DNA from: DASYXZ01 sp035946625
GTDB lineage: Bacteria > Acidobacteriota > Terriglobia > UBA7540
Reading direction: 5' to 3'
Assembly (NCBI GenBank): GCA_035946625.1
Contig: DASYZE010000084.1
Span: 1 to 64,000 of the forward strand
DNA length: 64,000 nucleotides
This document shows, piece by piece, positions 33,745 through 42,836 of the stretch. Both the position numbers and the translations under genes were made by a program. A model generated the notes under the pieces. The model did no database searches and was not told the origin of the DNA. It saw only the letters and a program-made list of their open reading frames with translations. Every line of letters starts with the position of its first letter. The first letter of the stretch is position 1.

Positions 33745-35814
33745 ATGGTCAGCGGGTGTGACCTGCCAGTCATGGAAATTGAACAGGGTTGGAAATTGGA
33801 CTCGCGAGATTTCTTCCGAACGCGGGCGAAAATGCCGCTGAACGAGAACTTCCTGCTGGCCGGAACAAGGTGTCGCCTCTCCACCAACTCTGAAGCCATT
33901 CTTGCTTGTGCGCGCAAACTCTTTACGATTTTGCCCCCCCACGGGGACAATACTGTCTTGGATTTCCGCTTTTGGGCGGACCCCGCTTCTACTCCCTCTT
34001 CGCATCCATGGCCCAAGCCATATTTCAGAGGGCTGGGCCGGTTTGTTTTCGCGGGCTTTGACGGGCTCAATTCCCTTCTTGTCGACCTCAATCAGCGCCA
34101 GGTGGTTGGACGCTTCACGCGCACCTTCGCGGAAGACCAGGCGATGTGGAAGAAAATCGTTTTCCCTGTAATTGCGGCCGTCTTGGGCAATTCGATTCCG
34201 GTTTCTATTCTCCATTGTGCTTGCGTTGAGCTTGAAGGAATGGGATTGCTGCTTGCAGGCCCTTCGGGATCCGGGAAGTCCACACTGGCCTTGGCGTTGG
34301 TAAGGCAGGGCTTCGGATATCTTGCGGATGATCGGACATACTTTTCAAGTCGCCACGGCCGGCTCTTTGCATGGAGCGTCGGGGGGTTGCTTAAACTTCG
34401 ATCCGACGCCGATCAACACTTTCCGGAATCTGGAATCAAAAAAGAAGTCAGCCTCGGCTTCACGGGAGAGAAAATCTTTGAACTCGACCCGGAAGATGAT
34501 CTTGGATTCAAGCGGGTAAAGTGTTGTGAACCCCGCTGCCTGGTTTTTCTTGAACGGGGAACAGATGCAGCACCGGAAGTGACGCAAGTTGCGCCCGCCG
34601 ATGCTATTGCCCGCCTGGAGCAGGATTTGACCAGTGAAATAAATGACGCGGAGTTCCAAAGGCAGGTTATCCATGGTTTGGCGAAAATGCCCTGTTACTC
34701 CCTCTGCAATAAAGGCTCTCCGTCAGCGATTGCGAAGACCCTGACAGAACTCATGAGGGACTGCTGGAGAATTACTCGGTCTCCAAATCCTCCTCGACAT
34801 CCGCCGGCAACACCAGTTAAGGCCTCGAATAGCGACCCTCTTCGACGCTTGACCCCATTGAATTACACTCTGCCGATTAACGTGATGGGCAGATTGGGAA
34901 GCCTTGAGACAAATTCAAAAGCGGTGCTGGAGTCGGCTCGCGCGCTCTATCCCCAATCAGGAAAGAGCAACAACTCCGCTCCCGGATTCACCTGGCGAAT
35001 TGTAAGTGAAATGGATGGACCGAAAATGTCTCCATGGCCTTCGTTGGCCGCTTTCTCTTCAGGCGACCTGCGCTTTGTCAACATTGGCCAACGGAGTTTC
35101 GTAGCCATCCATCTCGGCGCCGCGGAGGCGATCGGTTTTATTCCCGGGAGGCTTGTGGAAGATGAGCCTGGGTTTTCCGGGGTTTTTCTGGCTACTTTGT
35201 TTCAGATCACGACACCAGTTCTGGGCCTCACCCCCTTCATGGCGGGCTGTTTATCGAAAGAGGGCAGAGGACTACTCATTTTGGGTCCGCCGGGGTCAGG
35301 CAAGACCTCCTGTGCTTATGCAGCCAGCAAATTGGGTCTCGAATTTCATTCCGGCATGTCGACTTTTCTGGAATTAAATGAGGGCAAGCTGTGTGCCTGG
35401 GCCGAATGCTGGCCGACACTTTTCCGGGAGGACACTGCACGTTTTTACCCTGAGTTGAAATATCTCGGACGACGTCTGGAACACCGTAGCGGGAGTCTTC
35501 TCTCCTTGGACAGGGCCATTTTGGGGGCGCGCTCCCCCCAGTGCGTCACGCCCGTTCTTGCGGTGGTTCTTAAGCGTGGCACAACGGAAAGCCCGCGCAT
35601 GACTCAGCTCTCCATGCATGAGTACTTCGATTTGCTCCAAGCCAGTTTGGCGTTCGAGGAGCAGAGCACGGTTAAAAATCGGCAAGAACAAGTCCTGTCA
35701 AAACTGGGCAAAATTCCAGCCTACAGACTGACTTACGGCAATGACCCTGCCCAAGCGGCCATGTTTTGCCGGAATCTACTGACCGCACAAGATCTATTAA
35801 AGGCTGTGCCATGA
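33745..35814 (+). CDS. Tandem double HPr-kinase-like protein
   Basis: 689 aa, ATG with GAGG 5 nt upstream. Two homologous halves of about 340 residues. Half 1: ILHCACVELEGMGLLLAG with P-loop GPSGSGKST (172-180) and YLADDRTYF (D195/D196), which resembles the HPr kinase/phosphorylase fold with its His, Walker A and Asp pair. Half 2: FMAGCLSKEGRGLLILG with P-loop GPPGSGKTS (514-522), but the His is replaced and the Asp pair reads FHSGMSTF, so this half is probably catalytically weak or dead. HprK-like kinases occur with nucleotidyltransferases in several polysaccharide and peptide loci. The ATGA overlap with such a gene follows here. No HPr or other phosphotransferase gene is nearby, so the phosphoacceptor is unknown. 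Confidence 0.78.
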   Translation: MVSGCDLPVMEIEQGWKLDSRDFFRTRAKMPLNENFLLAGTRCRLSTNSEAILACARKLFTILPPHGDNTVLDFRFWADPASTPSSHPWPKPYFRGLGRFVFAGFDGLNSLLVDLNQRQVVGRFTRTFAEDQAMWKKIVFPVIAAVLGNSIPVSILHCACVELEGMGLLLAGPSGSGKSTLALALVRQGFGYLADDRTYFSSRHGRLFAWSVGGLLKLRSDADQHFPESGIKKEVSLGFTGEKIFELDPEDDLGFKRVKCCEPRCLVFLERGTDAAPEVTQVAPADAIARLEQDLTSEINDAEFQRQVIHGLAKMPCYSLCNKGSPSAIAKTLTELMRDCWRITRSPNPPRHPPATPVKASNSDPLRRLTPLNYTLPINVMGRLGSLETNSKAVLESARALYPQSGKSNNSAPGFTWRIVSEMDGPKMSPWPSLAAFSSGDLRFVNIGQRSFVAIHLGAAEAIGFIPGRLVEDEPGFSGVFLATLFQITTPVLGLTPFMAGCLSKEGRGLLILGPPGSGKTSCAYAASKLGLEFHSGMSTFLELNEGKLCAWAECWPTLFREDTARFYPELKYLGRRLEHRSGSLLSLDRAILGARSPQCVTPVLAVVLKRGTTESPRMTQLSMHEYFDLLQASLAFEEQSTVKNRQEQVLSKLGKIPAYRLTYGNDPAQAAMFCRNLLTAQDLLKAVP

Positions 35815-37142
35815 ACCTCAAAATTATGCGGGCAATTTTAAAATCCCTGGAGAATGGCGACGTCCGGTGCCACTCTCAAAAGTCCCTGCGCGAGCTGCGG
35901 CCCCCAGAATGGAAACTTACGCTTGGCTGGCTGCGCCGGAGTGGGCTGGCCCTCTATTGGTGGTCCCGAATCAAGGCCGGAAATAATGACGGATTTATTC
36001 CCCGGAACATCCGCGAGGACCTCGACGCGGATCTGAGGGAAAATCGTGCAAGGCTCTCCGCCATGGCTGGGGAATTTCGGTTATTGATTCTACTTCTGCG
36101 CGGCGCAGAGATTCCGTACGCAGTCCTGAAGGGGTTCGCCCTGATCCCCGAATACTGTCCTGACCCCGTTTTCAGAAATCAGTACGACTTCGATTTCCTG
36201 GTGCGCCCTGACTCGCTTGGACGGCTGAATGAGGTTCTACTTGATTCGGGATTCATCAAGAAACCAAAACGCATAGGCGATAATCAAGTCGTGTATTTCG
36301 AATCGACGCGTCAGCCGCAGGTGCCGCACAATTTGGATAAAGTCTTTTCACCGGATCTTTACAGGCCCATCGAAATACACACCTGTTTGTGGCAGGCCAG
36401 CGTCGAAAAAATTCATTTTGAATTGCCCCCAGACCCTTTGGGCGGTGTGGTCTTGAAAACATGGAATGACTTGAGTTTCTTTTCCCTTGCCCCTGAGGAG
36501 GCGCTCGTCTTTCAGGTCATTCACCTGTTCCGCCACATCCTCAATAATTACTGCCGTCTTTCCCATTTCTTTGAATTGACAGTTTTCCTGCATCAACACG
36601 CTGAACAAAAATCCTTCTGGACGGGATTTGAACGGGTCGTTCAGGCCGATCCACGCCTGATGGAAGCAGCGGGAGTTGTCTTTTCGCTTGCGGCAAACCT
36701 TTTCAATCTTGAGGTTCCGGGTCATGCGAAGCCTTTTACAACGGACCACCTCACTTCTGCATCGGCGTTCTGGGTGCATGAATACGGGCTCCAGTCGGCG
36801 CTGCAAAATTTCACCAATTCAAAATCCAGCCTGTACTTGCATCGATTGTTTGTTGAAAAGGAATGTGACTGGAAAAAGATCAGGCGGCGCAGGCTTTTTC
36901 CTATTCAGAAACCCGGCGTTGTGGCGCGAGCGTCCAGCCGGGCAACCATGCCGAACCTCGGGGCTCATTCCAGGCAGCTCATGCATATTCTTCGCAGAAG
37001 CTGGTTCCATGGGGTGGCGGCCCTGAAATACGTTTGGGGGTTGCCGGAGTGGCGGCGAGCCAGCCGCACTGGGGTGGGCGGGATCAACTCAAAACGTGCG
37101 GACAGAGCCGCCATGGCAACGGGGACCATGCGCGGCGAATGA
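35811..37142 (+). CDS. Nucleotidyltransferase-family protein (NTP_transf_5 type)
   Basis: 443 aa from ATG 35811, which overlaps the kinase-like gene stop by 4 nt. The N-terminal helices are followed by the nucleotidyltransferase core: IPYAVLKGFALIPEYCPDP (K107, G108), then FRNQYDFDFLVRPDSLGRL with the metal-binding pair D126/D128, and a later acidic strand RPIEIHTCLW. The rest is helical (PEEALVFQVIHLFRHILNNYCRL), as in this poorly characterised family. The C-terminal 60 residues are basic (RRRRLFPIQKP and SKRADRAAMATG). It is a usual partner of HprK-like kinases. It presumably adds a nucleotide to, or removes it from, an unknown small molecule or protein. Confidence 0.78.
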   Translation: MNLKIMRAILKSLENGDVRCHSQKSLRELRPPEWKLTLGWLRRSGLALYWWSRIKAGNNDGFIPRNIREDLDADLRENRARLSAMAGEFRLLILLLRGAEIPYAVLKGFALIPEYCPDPVFRNQYDFDFLVRPDSLGRLNEVLLDSGFIKKPKRIGDNQVVYFESTRQPQVPHNLDKVFSPDLYRPIEIHTCLWQASVEKIHFELPPDPLGGVVLKTWNDLSFFSLAPEEALVFQVIHLFRHILNNYCRLSHFFELTVFLHQHAEQKSFWTGFERVVQADPRLMEAAGVVFSLAANLFNLEVPGHAKPFTTDHLTSASAFWVHEYGLQSALQNFTNSKSSLYLHRLFVEKECDWKKIRRRRLFPIQKPGVVARASSRATMPNLGAHSRQLMHILRRSWFHGVAALKYVWGLPEWRRASRTGVGGINSKRADRAAMATGTMRGE

Positions 37143-37191
37143 AGGCGGGTTCGAGCAACTTTTTGCAAATTGTTTTTTGATTCAGCAAAAC

Positions 37192-38577
37192 ATGTTTCGA
37201 CTTCGGCATCACATCATCAACGCTTGCCTGGTCGCCTTTGACCTCACTCTAACGGTCGGGTGCCTATTCGCAGTTTTTCGGGGGTTTCCCTCACAGGTCG
37301 AAGGCAACAACTGGGATTTGCTCATGAGGCCCGCCGGCCTGCTGCCGGTCCTGATTTTATTCGTAGGATGGTCGGGCCTGCTGGGCTTTTGGGGGCTGTA
37401 CCAATCGCGGAGGGCCGCCGGAATTTTCTCTGACACGCCCACGTTATTTAAGGCAAGCTCGGCAGGGCTATTTGTCGCCGCGTCACTGTCTGGCTGGCTC
37501 CCCGCGCCCTTCTCTTCAAACTATTTCTTGGCGCGCTTCTTTGTAACCACTCTGGTCGTGCTGGCCGTGGCGAGAGCCCTGCTTCGCTTGCTCTTTGGAA
37601 AACTTCGCGAACTCGGGTTGAACGCAAAAAACCTGTTGGTTGTGGCGAGCACCGACTCGGGCGATCGCATAGCCAGAACCATCGCCCGGCATGAGGACTA
37701 CGGTTATCGGCTCGTTCAGAGACTAAATTATCCCGGGGCCCACACCTCGAAGAGGGATTCTTTCCTCGAAGCATTTCGCGCCCACCTCACTGCCCACCGG
37801 ATTGATGACGTCATTCTGGCTTTGCCCGGAAGCGAACGGCAACTCGAAATGGAGTGCATCGAAGAATGCGAACACCTGGCCATCAATGTGAGAATCGTGC
37901 CTGATCTGCTGCCCATGATTCATGCGAATTCGCAATTTTTCAATCTCGATGGGATTCCTCTCATCAGCGTTGAACCCTACCGCACCGAGGACCTGCGCTA
38001 CATCGTGGGCAAACGAATCTTCGACATTGCTTTCTCGCTGGTAGCGATCCTTCTCTTGTCGCCGCTTTATTTCATCATTGTGGCACTTGTAAAACTTACC
38101 TCCAGAGGTCCGGTTTTTGTCGTTCAAGAGAGAGTAGGTTTGAATGCGCGAAGATTCAAGATGTACAAGTTTCGCACCATGTTCCGCAGGAGTGGTTTGG
38201 AACCGGCAACTCACTGGACCACCCCGGGCGACCCGAATGCCACCCCGCTTGGACGCTGGCTCCGACGCAGTAATCTGGATGAGTTGCCGCAGTTTTTCAA
38301 TGTCCTTAAGGGCGACATGAGCATCGTCGGGCCGCGACCCGAGCGGCCGCACTTTATCAACATTTTTCAGAAAGAAATCCCGGGCTACATGCGACGGCAT
38401 TATGCGAAATGTGGAATTACCGGATGGGCGCAAGTGAACGGGTGGCGGGGCGACACCTCGATTGAGCAACGCGTCAATCACGACCTCTACTATATCCGGA
38501 ACTGGGCTTTTGTGTTTGACCTGAAAATCATTTTGCTCACTCTGACCCGTTCTTTTTTTCACCGGAACGCATATTAG
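37192..38577 (+). CDS. Polyprenyl-phosphate glycosyl-1-phosphate transferase (initiating sugar transferase)
   Basis: 461 aa from ATG 37192; the open frame begins inside the previous gene. Four N-terminal TM helices (about 10-130) are followed by a Rossmann-like central region (NAKNLLVVASTDSGDRIARTI). The C-terminal bacterial sugar-transferase domain follows, with GKRIFDIAFSLVAILLLSPLYF, VVQERVGLNARRFKMYKFRTM, RRSNLDELPQFFNVLKGDMSIVGPRPERP and KCGITGWAQVNGWRGDTS. This is the WbaP/ExoY type that starts polysaccharide repeats by moving sugar-1-phosphate from a nucleotide sugar onto undecaprenyl phosphate. All conserved motifs are present. Follows the nucleotidyltransferase gene by 49 nt. Confidence 0.92.
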   Translation: MFRLRHHIINACLVAFDLTLTVGCLFAVFRGFPSQVEGNNWDLLMRPAGLLPVLILFVGWSGLLGFWGLYQSRRAAGIFSDTPTLFKASSAGLFVAASLSGWLPAPFSSNYFLARFFVTTLVVLAVARALLRLLFGKLRELGLNAKNLLVVASTDSGDRIARTIARHEDYGYRLVQRLNYPGAHTSKRDSFLEAFRAHLTAHRIDDVILALPGSERQLEMECIEECEHLAINVRIVPDLLPMIHANSQFFNLDGIPLISVEPYRTEDLRYIVGKRIFDIAFSLVAILLLSPLYFIIVALVKLTSRGPVFVVQERVGLNARRFKMYKFRTMFRRSGLEPATHWTTPGDPNATPLGRWLRRSNLDELPQFFNVLKGDMSIVGPRPERPHFINIFQKEIPGYMRRHYAKCGITGWAQVNGWRGDTSIEQRVNHDLYYIRNWAFVFDLKIILLTLTRSFFHRNAY

Positions 38578-38612
38578 GAAGGCGAGGCCAAAGGGGGGGC
38601 GCGAGGTTGCTT

Positions 38613-39899
38613 ATGATGGATCATGACGCGGACTACAATTTTTCCCGGCGGATTGAAGCGATCCACCGGCACCGTCGATGGATTATCGCCGGGACCGCCC
38701 TCTCGAGTGTGACGGCCCTGGTGGTCAGCCTGTTCCTGGCCAAGATTTACCGGGCCACAACTTACATTTTGGTTTCCGAATCGAAGATTGAAGCGAGTTC
38801 CCAGAACGCCATATGGCAATACTCGCTCATTCGCACCTACGTCCCTTTCGTGGACAACGATGCGCTGATCGGCCGGGCGATTCACGATCTGCACCTCGAT
38901 CAGCCTCCTTATGGTCTGTCGGTCGACAACTTCCGGCGCCACCGATACCTCGACGTGGATATTCCGAAGGGGACACGACTGCTGGAAATTGATGTGGAGT
39001 TTCCCGACGCCCGCCTGGCCGCCAATCTGGCCAATTACCTGGCTCAAAACGCCGCCGAGTTCAACAACCAACTCACCCTGAAGGAGACTCAAACCACGCA
39101 GGCGTTTCTCAAACAGCGGATGGATCAAGCTGCCCAACACCTGGCTGAAGTTGAAGTGGGGCGCCTCGAGGTTAAGAAGAGCGCGGGACTGGAAGATAGG
39201 GAGAAAGAGGTTAGCATCCTGCTGCAGGAAAAATCCGAGGCCTCCGACCAACTCGAACAGTTCAAGACGGTCCAGGCTCAGAAAGAAGCCGAAGTGAAGT
39301 CTCTGGGCGAGGAGCTTTCCAAAGAGCCCCAAATTTTATCACTCAAGAAATCCGTGATTTCTGACCCCTACTTCCAACATATCATGAAGCAAACGCGGGG
39401 AACCACGGACGGCTCCTTGGCTGTTTCGGAAGAGTCTATAAACACCGTACACGATCACATCCAGCAACAATACGCCGACTCCATGGCCTTGGCTCAATCG
39501 AGCGAGGCAGGGGCCCGGGCGAGCAAAGCTGCCTTGGCGGGGATCGACTCGAAGATTGGGCGCCTTTTGGAACAGAACGCCGTCCGCCGGAGCGCTATCG
39601 AGCAAGCTGACCGGGAGTATGCCATCGCCAAAGATGACTTCGAGAGTGCCAATCGTAGCTACCAAAATGCCTCGGTGGCGGTTACGGCGCAGTCCCAGGA
39701 CCTTAAGCAACTGGCCCCCGCCATCCCCCCTGAGCGTCCAGTAAGCCCCAATATTATTTTGAACGTAGTGCTCGCCGGTGTGTTGAGTTGCGCGCTGCTC
39801 AGCCTGGCAGCCCTCAGCTGGGAGAACTTTCGCGCCATGCAATGGAGAAAGGCAAATAGCCTTGAGCAAGCAGAAGAAATTCTGGCCAGCAATCGTTGA
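38613..39899 (+). CDS. Wzz/GumC-like polysaccharide chain-length protein
   Basis: 428 aa from ATG 38613, with GAGG 6 nt upstream; TTG 38607 is also in frame. TM1 is about 24-46 (HRRWIIAGTALSSVTALVVSLFLA) and TM2 about 378-400. Between them is a Wzz domain (YRATTYILVSESKIE, YLDVDIPKGTRLLEIDVEFPDARLAANLANYLA) and a long coiled coil (about 150-370). The proline-rich motif PPERPVSPN before TM2 is the family hallmark. No C-terminal tyrosine kinase is fused, so it is a GumC-like co-polymerase without BY-kinase. It regulates polymer length or builds the periplasmic export channel. Confidence 0.88.
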   Translation: MMDHDADYNFSRRIEAIHRHRRWIIAGTALSSVTALVVSLFLAKIYRATTYILVSESKIEASSQNAIWQYSLIRTYVPFVDNDALIGRAIHDLHLDQPPYGLSVDNFRRHRYLDVDIPKGTRLLEIDVEFPDARLAANLANYLAQNAAEFNNQLTLKETQTTQAFLKQRMDQAAQHLAEVEVGRLEVKKSAGLEDREKEVSILLQEKSEASDQLEQFKTVQAQKEAEVKSLGEELSKEPQILSLKKSVISDPYFQHIMKQTRGTTDGSLAVSEESINTVHDHIQQQYADSMALAQSSEAGARASKAALAGIDSKIGRLLEQNAVRRSAIEQADREYAIAKDDFESANRSYQNASVAVTAQSQDLKQLAPAIPPERPVSPNIILNVVLAGVLSCALLSLAALSWENFRAMQWRKANSLEQAEEILASNR

Positions 39900-39902
39900 T
39901 CG

Positions 39903-41345
39903 ATGAAAATGCGATTTCTGAAATGTCGAATATTTATAAACGCCGCTGCCATTTATGCGGGGGAAGGCCTTTGCCGGCTCACCACGTTTGTGGTGGCATT
40001 GATTGTCGCCCGGCGCTTCTCCCCGGAAGCCCTCGGACAATACGGGTACGCAGTGGCCCTGGCCAGCGTCTTTGTGCTGCTCCCGGACATGGGTCTACAT
40101 CTCCTGGTGACGCGCGAAATTGCCGCGGAGCCGCACTCCCTACCCCGCGCGTTTTGGGACCTTCATTGGCTAAAGATGGTTATGGTGGGATTCATCGCCG
40201 TAGGAGGTCTGATCTTTGGAAGTTTGGCCCTGCATGACGCGGGCCGCCGTGGATTGTTTTATATTTTGGCCATCCGCGCATTGCTTCAGACTTACTCTCT
40301 GGCCAGTATGTCGATCTTCAAAGCGATGGAGCGCATGCATTTCATTGCTCTCCAACAAATGGCCAACGGAGTGGCCACAGTGTCCGGGCTCGCCGTGTGC
40401 CTTTTCCTAAACGCCGGCCTTTACGCCACGGTATCCGCTCTTCTCGCCGGGCAATTGGTAGAGTTGCTGCTGGGGTGGTGGTTCATCTTGCGCCACTTTA
40501 ATCCCGGCCCGGTCCGCGTCTGGAGCCGGCGCCGAATGTCATCCATGTTCTTTGCCGCCGTTCCGATTGGAGCCGCGGCAATTTTGCAGGCATTCGGTAT
40601 CCGGCTCGACGTCTTGATCCTGGGCGTTTTTTCTACCAACGCGGAGTTGGGCCAGTTCCAGGCCGCTTCATTATTGGTGGTGTTGAGCTTTTTGGCCACC
40701 TCACTCCTGATGACCGTGCTTTTCCCAAAGATCGTGCGACTTTTCCGGAATCCGTCATTGACGGGAACCGCTTACCTGGAAAGTATATTGAAACACGGAG
40801 TCCTTCTCGCCACCTTGACCTCCATCGTGGTGTGGATGGCTGCCCCCGCGCTGTCGTCGGGAATCTTCGGCCCGTCGTTCATTCCAGCATCCCGATTTAT
40901 GCGCATCTTGGCGCCCGCGCTCCCGTTTGTCTTTATTAATACTTCGATGTTTTATGTTTTCCTGGCTGCGAACCGCCGCCGCGAGTACCTTGGAACAATC
41001 GCTTTCACCATCGGCCTGAGCGTTGTACTCGGTTTTGTTCTGGCGCCGCGCTTTGGGGGAGCGGGCGTCGCCTTGGCGGATTTGATTCGTGAGGTCGTGG
41101 CGACGGTGATTTATCTAATCCTCCTCCGGAGCGATTGCCAGGTCCCGTCCCTTGGCCCCGCCCTATTAAAAATCGTTCCGGGGGCCGCCAGTGTGGCTTT
41201 AGCCACGTTTCTAGGGCTGGGATTGGGAGGAAACTCCCAATTGTGGGCCCTGATGTGGAGCTTGGCGATGCTGGGAGGGATTCTTCTCCTCGCAGGGACT
41301 CTGCGGCGGGAACAGCTTATCTTGTTGGCGAAAGAAGATTTATGA
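39903..41345 (+). CDS. Wzx-type polysaccharide flippase
   Basis: 480 aa with 12-14 hydrophobic segments. The start is 3 nt after the previous stop. Typical MOP-superfamily features: AAAIYAGEGLCRLTTFVVALIVARRFSPEALGQYG at the N-terminus and RFMRILAPALPFVFINTSMFYVFLAANRRREYLG late. It would flip lipid-linked repeats across the inner membrane. Its stop overlaps the Wzy/ligase start (ATGA). Confidence 0.88.
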   Translation: MKMRFLKCRIFINAAAIYAGEGLCRLTTFVVALIVARRFSPEALGQYGYAVALASVFVLLPDMGLHLLVTREIAAEPHSLPRAFWDLHWLKMVMVGFIAVGGLIFGSLALHDAGRRGLFYILAIRALLQTYSLASMSIFKAMERMHFIALQQMANGVATVSGLAVCLFLNAGLYATVSALLAGQLVELLLGWWFILRHFNPGPVRVWSRRRMSSMFFAAVPIGAAAILQAFGIRLDVLILGVFSTNAELGQFQAASLLVVLSFLATSLLMTVLFPKIVRLFRNPSLTGTAYLESILKHGVLLATLTSIVVWMAAPALSSGIFGPSFIPASRFMRILAPALPFVFINTSMFYVFLAANRRREYLGTIAFTIGLSVVLGFVLAPRFGGAGVALADLIREVVATVIYLILLRSDCQVPSLGPALLKIVPGAASVALATFLGLGLGGNSQLWALMWSLAMLGGILLLAGTLRREQLILLAKEDL

Positions 41346-42826
41346 AATCCTCCACGTTATTCGGCACTGAGAACTACCTTCCCTTGAGATTGGGCCTGGC
41401 TGCCCTGGCGATCACGGCCGGATGGCTTAGCGCCACATTCTCCTCGCACGGAATTTTTCTCGCGCTGGTTTGCGCGGGCCTTTTGTATCTGATGTTCGCC
41501 TTGCTCACCCTTCGTGAACCCATCATCCTCGTTATTGTTTTTCTGACAGTCCTTGTTGTCCTTCCGCCATTTTTTTTCAGACAGACCGGCGAAACGCCCG
41601 TTTATGTTTCGTCCTTTCTTCTTCCCCTTGCCTTGGCGATTGTAGTCGTGCGCTGGTCCGACTTCCAGTTTCACGCCGATCCCATTGCCAGAGGGTTATT
41701 CTTGTTTCTTTTTGGCACGGCGACCTCGCTGCCCTTCGCCTGGTGGTTTTCCGGCTCGGCGATTGCCATCCCGTCGTTGCTGCGCTGGCTGATGCTTGCG
41801 CAAACGTTGCTGCTCTACGTGCTGGTTCGTGGAGGGACACGTGCCTGTCCCGGGCGCGCCGAAAGATGGCTGATTCCTATTCTCATCATCGCCGCAGTAA
41901 TGGGTGCGGGCTATGGAATCTATGATTTCATCTGGCCGGTACCCATGCCCCATCCTGCCGCGCCGCAGTTTCTTTATTTGCCCAACGGCCTGGTGAGGCG
42001 CGCCCAAGGGGTTCTATACGAGTCATCGAGCTTTGGGAACTTGTGCGGATTCTTCCTCGCCGTTACGGCCGCGGCTTTCATGGTTCGAAGGGAAAAAGCC
42101 CTCGGCGTTTCCAGCAAATTGCTGCCTCCCTTCATCTTGGTTCTTGCCGGCGCGGTGATTGTCGCTTTCTCGAGGAGTTCATGGGCGAACACTCTGGTGA
42201 CTCTCATGGTATTTGGTGTGCTCACCCGCGGTATCCGCTGGAGAAGAACTATATTCCTTTTTGCGGCACTCGGCGTTCCCTTGGTTGTCCTGGCCCTGTA
42301 CTTTCCTGAAGTTTGGAATTACTTCCTGGGCTATCGCCTGGGAAGCCTCTCTCTTCTTTTTTCCGACCCAAACTCCGCTTCCAGCGGCCGCTACAAAGTT
42401 TGGACTCATATTTTTTCGATACTCTACAAATTCCCGCATTACTTCTTGCTGGGTGTGGGTTACAAGACTTTGCCGTTTACCAGGCTCTTTGGGCGGGAAA
42501 TTATCACGGATAACGGATTCCTGAACCTTTTGCTCGAGACGGGAATTCTGGGGCTGGGTGGGTTCCTGGTTTTCTTGGCTTCAAGTCTGAAATCCTTGTG
42601 GAAGTTGTCACGTTCGCCAAACCCTCTCATCTCATTCTGGGCGAAGTTACTTTTTGCCTTTTGGTGCGGGCAAGGCGTTCAATTAATGGTAGCGGACGCA
42701 TACACCTATTGGCGCAACATGGTGGTTTATGTTTCCTTGTTGGCGCTGGTTATGAACTGGGCGGACCGGGAGGAAATGCGGGCGCGGCAGCCGGGCGGAG
42801 TCCGAACTCAGGGCAGTCTTTGCTAG
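41342..42826 (+). CDS. O-antigen polymerase/ligase-family membrane protein
   Basis: 494 aa from ATG 41342, which overlaps the flippase stop by 4 nt. About twelve TM segments. The periplasmic signature region is VRRAQGVLYESSSFGNLCGFFLAV (245-270) and YKVWTHIFSILYKFPHYFLLGVGYKTLPFTR (about 355-385), with DNGFLNLLLETGILGLGG after it. The order Wzx-Wzy in the operon makes it the likely polymerase, and the homologue at 28356-29630 the possible ligase. Assignment within the family cannot be settled by motif. Confidence 0.84.
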   Translation: MKSSTLFGTENYLPLRLGLAALAITAGWLSATFSSHGIFLALVCAGLLYLMFALLTLREPIILVIVFLTVLVVLPPFFFRQTGETPVYVSSFLLPLALAIVVVRWSDFQFHADPIARGLFLFLFGTATSLPFAWWFSGSAIAIPSLLRWLMLAQTLLLYVLVRGGTRACPGRAERWLIPILIIAAVMGAGYGIYDFIWPVPMPHPAAPQFLYLPNGLVRRAQGVLYESSSFGNLCGFFLAVTAAAFMVRREKALGVSSKLLPPFILVLAGAVIVAFSRSSWANTLVTLMVFGVLTRGIRWRRTIFLFAALGVPLVVLALYFPEVWNYFLGYRLGSLSLLFSDPNSASSGRYKVWTHIFSILYKFPHYFLLGVGYKTLPFTRLFGREIITDNGFLNLLLETGILGLGGFLVFLASSLKSLWKLSRSPNPLISFWAKLLFAFWCGQGVQLMVADAYTYWRNMVVYVSLLALVMNWADREEMRARQPGGVRTQGSLC

Positions 42827-42836
42827 GGCGCACGAG

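Noticed and set aside
33745..37142. Lasso-peptide or similar RiPP gene cluster
   Set aside because: HprK-like and nucleotidyltransferase genes occur in such clusters, but the cyclase, protease, PqqD-like protein and a precursor gene are all absent.
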